Part shown: one piece after another, positions 58,250 to 64,000 of the stretch
Position numbering within the stretch: the stretch's first letter is position 1
Layout of the letters: every line of letters begins with the position of its first letter
Assembly (NCBI GenBank): GCA_013397115.1
Contig: VWZW01004700.1
Location: forward strand, 248,001 to 312,000
Source of the DNA: Edolisoma coerulescens
Taxonomy: Eukaryota; Chordata; Aves; Passeriformes; Campephagidae
Reading direction: 5' to 3'
DNA: 64,000 nucleotides
Translations under genes and position numbers: made by a program
Notes under the pieces: generated by a model
Databases searched by the model: none
Told to the model about the DNA's origin: nothing
What the model saw: only the letters and a program-made list of their open reading frames with translations

Positions 58250-58909
58250 GTCAGTCCATCACCTCCCTGGGTAATCTGCTCCATTGTTTGACCAGTCAAA
58301 CAGTAAACATACTATTTTCCTTTTGTGGGAGTGCAATTTCCCATTTCAATGTACCCCCAGTGCCTCTTGTCCCCACACTGGGCATCACTGAGAAGAGTTG
58401 AGCTTTGAGAAGAGGATGGACTGAGAAGCAGGTTGGACTCAATGATCTCAGAGCTCTTTTCCAATATAAGTGATTCTTGAATCCTGTGATTCTGAACCGT
58501 CTTCTTTATACCCACTCCCTATCAGATATTTACACCCGCTGATGAGATCTTCGTGAGCCATTTCTCTTCAGCCTCTTCTCATATCACAGACTCTCCTCTT
58601 ACCAACTTTGCGACCCTTCACTAGGCTTGTTCCAGTATTTCCTTGGCTCTCTTGTACTGGGAAGCTCCTCATGGTCACAGCTTTCTAGATGGGCCTCACC
58701 AGTGCTGAGCAGAGGGGAAGGATCCTCTGCCTCCACCTGCTGGCAATACTTGACCTCATACAGCCCAGGATACATTGGCTTCCTTGCCACAGTGCTGGTT
58801 CATGATCAACCTCTCGTCCACACTTAGAGGGTTTTGTCTGCAAAGCCTCTTCCCAGCTAGCAGGCCCCCAGCCTGTGATGTTGCATGAAAATCCTTTCAG
58901 TCTGTCAAG
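58250..58909 (-). mobile_element. CR1 LINE, right part (split by an LTR)
   Basis: Continues the CR1 of 57536-57678: CATCACCTCCCTGGGTAATC, GGGCATCACTGAGAAGAG, GGGCCTCACCAGTGCTGAGC, TCATACAGCCCAGGATACAT. It is itself interrupted by a short sense CR1 tail at 58399-58493. Together the pieces form a three-layer nest. Confidence 0.92.
58399..58493 (+). mobile_element. CR1 LINE 3' tail nested in an inverted CR1
   Basis: Sense tail: CAGGTTGGACTCAATGATCT, CTTTTCCAATATAAGTGATT, then CCTGTGATTCTG. The flanking reverse CR1 sequence is continuous without it. Confidence 0.85.
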
Positions 58910-60394
58910 AAAAAAGAAGGGTAACATTCACCAAATGACCAAAGTCTTCTCAGAGGCCTCCTTTTAAGGGTGCGCTGAGTGTCTCACACATGCTGACAAC
59001 ACATCGTACAAAGTCTGCAGGTGTGATGCTGCCTCTTACTGCTGTGGCTGTAATGGTCAGGGCACCAGAATGTGTTACTTTTCCTTCACTCTTCAGTCCT
59101 TGCCCAAGTTGCCCTGTGCTGAAGGCATGCTATGCGGAAGAAAAAGAAAAATTACTTTTAATCACCTTAGATAGTGCGAGGAACTGACACAAAGCCTCCT
59201 TCCAGTGAGCCACTGGAGAAAAGATAAACACAATGGCTTCTTTCTAGGTCACTTTTATGGAAAGTAATGTAAGCCAGTCATTCCCATCCAAAGAATGTGA
59301 CTGTGCAAAATGCAGTCCCATGAAAGCATCTCAAGGCTGCAGGTAGGCACTTCTGCCCAGGAAAGAAAGAGAGAAAGAGAAAAAAAAGTCAGTTGCTTCT
59401 TCAGAATCATAATTCCTTTTTCCTTCCTCTCTGTCCTTGGTGTACTGTTGTCATCTCCCTCTCAAGACAAATGGGATGGCTATGAGATTTCATCTTTGCA
59501 GGGCAGAAGCAAAGATGTTTGGATGTTTTAAGGATATTACAAGTTCATTTCAAGTGACAATCCAAATACCATTTTCCAGGTTTGTAATAAACAGTTTTAG
59601 TTTTAATAAAGCTATAACTTATTGATGCTCTGTGCTTCCTTTGCTTTCCTTTTCCTTCAATGCCATCTTAACATATCTGGGAACATCAACAAGAAAACTT
59701 AATCCAGTTTTTCAGTTGTTTTGCATCTCACTCTCCAAGTTCTTCTATAGGTACATGTTCTGTACTACTGCTAAGAAAACTCCCCAGATTCTGACTATTC
59801 TTGTCATAAAGTATTTGTGTTATGGAAGCTGTACATCCAGGAATGTCTGAACTTACTGAAGCAAGGACAAAACGTTGGAGGCTTTTTTGCCTGGAATATG
59901 TATGAGCCACTGAGCATTGCAAAACCCAAGCATCAGGGTAAGGCTACAACAGTGTTGTACCCCCTCAGAAAGTAGAAGTTTCCTGCACACAGAAGAAGCT
60001 GCAATGACTCAGCAGCAGGGTGCACAGTGACTGCAGGTTTTAGGAGCAGCTGGTTAGAAGTGATCCCGAAATATCCTCTGAAGGGTCCCGAACTACATTC
60101 TCTGTGATCCCATGACAAAGCCAGAGATGATGTGGCTTGTTTCTGTTTCAGGTCTTATCTGAGAGTGGGTGAAATTCCTGGTGTGCTCTTGACATGTTGC
60201 CTGAGCATGTAAAGGCAGTTTTTTCCTCTCTTCAACTACAAGCAGAGAACACACTAAAGTCAATCAGAGCAGATATCACCAAAATCAATGGATCACGCCC
60301 ATGGATTTCTAAATTCTGCATCGATTTCACTTTCACAGCACTTGATCCTAAGTCTGTTATAATCAATGAATTTCATGTAAGGGCTAAGTATAGA

Positions 60395-60560
60395 AAAAAT
60401 ATATGAAAAATATAATATATAGAATTAATATAATGAAATAATTGGTTAATATATTTCATAAGCAATATATTATATTAATAATATAAAACAATATAGTAAT
60501 TGTGATGTATGAGAAATATATAATAATAATAATGAAAAATATGTAGTATGAAATCATAGA
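60395..60560. repeat. AT-rich low-complexity tract
   Basis: Almost only A and T, built of ATATA, AATATAT and ATAATAATAAT units with many short inverted repeats. An AT-rich satellite-like tract of no clear role. Confidence 0.8.
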
Positions 60561-61774
60561 AATGTCAAGTTAGATACTATGACTGAATTTTTAACAGAGA
60601 TTATTAAGTGCTTACACTCGTGCTTTTTATGTGTGAGGCACACAGACACACTGGCACAAGTCAGCCATGTACCAGTGAGGTTGCTCAGTAGGAGCAATAA
60701 GTGACTCTCTAATCACATCAGCCTCTTCACATGGAGACAAGCAATGCAAAGCTCTCTTCCCAGCTGAACCTGCAGGGATCCCTCTGCCAGGAAGACAAAA
60801 TTGCCTGGGACAGCAGAGTTCCTGTCACATTTCTTACATAGCCCAGTGGCCAGAATGGCTCACCTTCAAACCCATAACCAAATCCACCCCTTTAGGAGAA
60901 TGCTGTGCATAAGGCCATGCGTGGCATCAGTGCAGCAGTTCTCAGAGGCAAAAGGCCACATACTACATTGACAGTGCTGCTTTTCAGCTCTGTTGCTCAG
61001 AGCTTTTCTGCCAGCCTCCTGCCGACCCTGAGATATCCCATTGGAACAGACACAGCTCAGCTCCGGAAAGACGGATGAAACCAGAACACGCAACCATACA
61101 GCTGGAGACCATCTTCTCTCTGGACTTAACTCTAGGCAACAGGACCTACAGATGCGTGAGCATGTGTTACTACAAAGCACAGAACAAGAAACTGTGTGTG
61201 TAGTGAGGATGCAGATGTGAATGGGAACAAATAAATAAGTGCAGAGGCAGAAGGCACTGCAGGATTTGTGGAAGGAGTGCCTAGAGCATAGATCTTAAAA
61301 GTTGTGTAGCAGTGCCCTGGTCTGGTGCTTCTCTCTGGTCAGTGAATATATTTGATTCTTACTCATCAAAATGAGGACACTTAATAGTACAGGTGGTGTA
61401 TTCTGAAAATGCTTCTTAGTTTGTGTCCCCTGCCAATGTAGTCAGAGAATTCAGGTAGGACTTGGTAGCAAGCAGGTTTAACTAAATCATCAGATGGCAA
61501 TGCAGCTTTATTGCTTAAAACCTGCCTGCCCCCTGTTATGAGTGAGGACAATGTATATGTTACTATAGGCAGTTGCAGGATGGGGGTCCAGTGTTTATAG
61601 AGGCAGAAACCAAGGGTACATGGGCACCAAGACTCTGCTCTGCTGCTCAGGAAGTACATGCAAGCTGCTCCAATGTGTTGCCTGAAGCCTGGAACAGCAC
61701 TGAAATCCCAGACCAGACCCACCCTTAGAGTGCAGCTCTGCAGCCAGAGTCCAATCTGTGTTCTGAAGTGTGGC

Positions 61775-61797
61775 ATTATTATTATTGTTGTTGTTGT
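61775..61797. repeat. (ATT)n/(GTT)n microsatellite
   Basis: ATTATTATTATT followed by GTTGTTGTTGT. A short compound trinucleotide repeat. Confidence 0.8.
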
Positions 61798-63310
61798 AAT
61801 TTTCTTCTACATTGGGAACTGAGTTTCATGGGAATGTTTAGTGTACTTACGTATGGCTTCAATGACTGCTTCCAGGGAATGTGGTTCCTCCCTGCCCTTA
61901 CTCTGTGCCCATGTATACTCCACACCACCTTCTGCCAGCCCCAGATTCACAGAAATGCATGGTTACTGGATCAGAGAACGAATGAGACCTACTCCTGGGC
62001 ATAGCACAGCTTTTATTTGCAATGTGACAGAGCTCAGCCTAACTTCACATGAAATCCCACTCAGATATATATGCTTTGCCTTGAGAAAAAAGGCGTTGTT
62101 CAAACCCAATGTCAAACTCGACACAAAGTGGGGAAAGACAACCTGTTACCATTCCAAAGGATCACATGATGACTGTGTGAATAATAACTGAGCTCATCTT
62201 GCCCCACTACCAAAATAATTACCAAGAAAATTTGCAGATTTCTCATATGAGTTCTCTCTGCCAGTCCCTTTCTCAGCTTTCTGCTCAGGTTTTCTTACGG
62301 GCTCTTCTGGACTTATTTCCCTCCCTTTAACTTATAAGAAAAGCTTAGCTTTAAGTTTAAAGGGAACTGAATAAGGTCTGCATAGCACAGTTCTTCAGGT
62401 AAACATAAAATTACAAGGGTATAGGTAAAAAAATTGCAGTAAGCCCTTCTAGTGGCATCAGAACATGACTTTGAGTAGCATTTATCTGCTAATGATCCCT
62501 TAATGGTTATGTTTGACAAATAACACAATGAGGGGAACTTAAAAAATGTCTCTGCTGCTAGTTATGACTACTGTGGTGAGAGATACAGATCTGTCTCGGG
62601 TGAGTCAAAGGTAGGGTATGGGAAACATTACAGTGACAAGTACTTGGTTTCAGATGTTTCTCAGAGTCTGTGGAGCAATACCAGTTATGGAAGTGTTGTA
62701 TTTCATTTGACCCTGTAGGAAGACAAGCTTTCACAGATTGTGGTGGGGATTGTGAATCTTTGCCCCTTTGCTTTAAAACACAATAGCTGGCTCAGAGAGG
62801 CAATCTTCACATTTTTGGTCTGGCTGCAGAACGTGTTCAGCTGCACAACATAGCTGTGGTTTTCCTTCCTATTAAAAGCAGGATATCATGTATTCAGCTA
62901 TTACATTCCTTTATTTTTGTTATGTAAATGTGTAATACCAGGTATTACAAGAGGCTCTCCCTGGCCTACAGCATGAAACTCCATGCTATTCAGAAACCTT
63001 CCCACCATCATGAAGAAGAGTCGATAGCCCTGCCAGTTACCTCCTGTATGCCACTGTCTGTCACCGCCACAGTGCTCTCACAGCCCTGGGAGAGGATGAT
63101 AAAAGTAATTCCTTAAGCCAGGCACATTTACATAAAACGTGTGTACAAGATAAATCATGGCTTTAGGCTGCTCAGAGCTATATTTTGGAGGAGCCTTTTT
63201 CTAATCGTTCTCTAGGTTTTTTTACAGCATTTCTGTTTTCATGGCTGACTTAGCAAAGCAGGAAATCATGATTTATAAACATGGGAGGAAAGATTGGGAG
63301 CAAACACATG

Positions 63311-63370
63311 TAAATATAAATAAATTTTAAAAATAAAATAAAAATACCAAAATATAAATATAAATATAAG
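63311..63370. repeat. A/T-rich (AAATAT)n microsatellite
   Basis: Repeats of AAATATA and AAATAAA immediately left of a CR1 tail. Confidence 0.8.
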
Positions 63371-63373
63371 AAA

Positions 63374-63492
63374 GAATCATCTGGATACAATCCTGTGTAA
63401 TGTATTCTAGGACAACCCTGCCTGAGCAGGGAGGTTGGACCAGATGACTCACTGTGGTCCTTTCCAACCTTTCCCAATCTGTGATTCTGTAA
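63374..63492 (+). mobile_element. CR1 LINE 3' tail
   Basis: Sense tail: ATCATCTGGATACAATCCTG, GCAGGGAGGTTGGACCAGAT, CTTTCCAACCTTTCCC, TGTGATTCTG. Closely similar to the tail at 37805-37912, so the same CR1 subfamily. Confidence 0.92.
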
Positions 63493-64000
63493 ATGGAAGA
63501 CCTGGTGCCTCAGGACTTTGTAGGCTGTGGTACTTAAGGTTATTTTCCAAGATATTTGCTCCATCTAGGTTATAGAGGTATTTACTTACATGCAATTTCT
63601 ATGCATAATGTTGGTCACATGTCTTAACAGGAAAAAAATCACGTCTGCTTCTGCACTTGCTTTTGGTTTTGCTCTGTTTTCACTAACACAGGCAGCACAT
63701 CCCTAGAGCACCACACTGGGACATCAGGGGACGGTGTAAGCACACAGCCAGGGCGATCCTATTGCTCTCCCCAGTAACAGACCATAAACTTTGATACAAG
63801 CCTGCAAGCCCTCAGGACTAAGGCTGTTCAGGCTTGGCTTGGCTGAGCTCTCCCTCACCTGCCTCTAGCTCTGGCTTACTTGGTTGAGAGAGCAACTTCT
63901 CTGGCTGTTCAGATGTCTATGACTAATGTCTTTTACTTTGTGTGACACAGAGTGACAAGCAGTTAGTCTGCCCTGATGAGATCTAACATTAGATGCAGTG

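Larger units (their letters stand above)
35945..64000. other. DCSTAMP upstream / intergenic region without recognised genes
   Basis: No conserved coding exon was recognised in about 28 kb. Contents are the CR1 fragments and LTR insertions listed separately, simple repeats, and AT-rich unique DNA. By synteny the first exon of DCSTAMP and then RIMS2 (minus strand) would be expected to the right; no RIMS2 C2B or C-terminal exon was seen. Stretches with nothing recognised include 37913-40875, 40941-42189, 42269-44660, 45581-49283, 51726-56230 and 58910-63373. Confidence 0.6.

Noticed and set aside
36000..64000. RIMS2 3' exons expected by synteny
   Set aside because: No sequence like the RIM C2B domain or C-terminus was seen on the minus strand; the gene probably lies beyond the window.
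1..64000. CRISPR arrays, operons, prokaryotic origins or defence systems
   Set aside because: This is intron-containing avian nuclear DNA; no regularly spaced repeats or bacterial gene layout are present.

Overview
The window is vertebrate nuclear DNA from a bird, probably a passerine. Genes are split into short exons with GT/AG introns. The repeats are avian: many fragments of the CR1 LINE, several retroviral LTRs, and one short element with a tRNA-Ile-like head and a CR1 tail, resembling the SINE known from zebra finch. Two conserved genes are present, in the convergent order I recall for human 8q22.3.

1-18735 (+ strand): the 3' half of DPYS (dihydropyrimidinase). Five coding exons lie at 4301-4457, 5443-5584, 7430-7572, 16973-17180 and 18661-18735. 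They correspond to human codons 265 to the end, and the first four have the human exon lengths. The promoter and exons 1-4 lie left of the window. The introns hold little: old CR1 tails, a G-quadruplex motif and a GC-rich patch.

18736-28768: about 10 kb between two gene 3' ends. It contains a perfect 12-bp-arm hairpin, a CR1 3' end carrying a possible poly(A) signal for DPYS, a solo LTR with 5-bp target duplications, and a CR1 with reverse-transcriptase remnants.

28769-35944 (- strand): DCSTAMP, the multi-pass protein needed for fusion of osteoclast and giant-cell precursors. Three coding exons (34882-35907, 29536-29856, 28769-28840) join in phase 0 into 472 residues, close to the human length. 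The last exon is only 72 bases and was found from the splice acceptor and protein similarity. Intron 2 is packed with mobile elements: an LTR-like element, about 1.8 kb of CR1, and the tRNA-derived SINE.

35945-64000: no recognisable conserved gene. It holds CR1 fragments in both orientations and three LTR-type insertions. Two of these interrupt older CR1 copies; one has a perfect 6-bp target duplication. Any non-coding first exon of DCSTAMP should lie here but could not be placed. RIMS2, the expected next gene by synteny, was not seen.

The two genes are neighbours without a known functional link: one acts in liver/kidney pyrimidine breakdown, the other in myeloid cell fusion. I found no unknown multi-gene system. 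The points most worth checking are the apparent loss of the ITIM tyrosine in the DC-STAMP tail, a weak DPYS exon 8 donor followed at once by a stop and AATAAA, and the nested LTR insertions.
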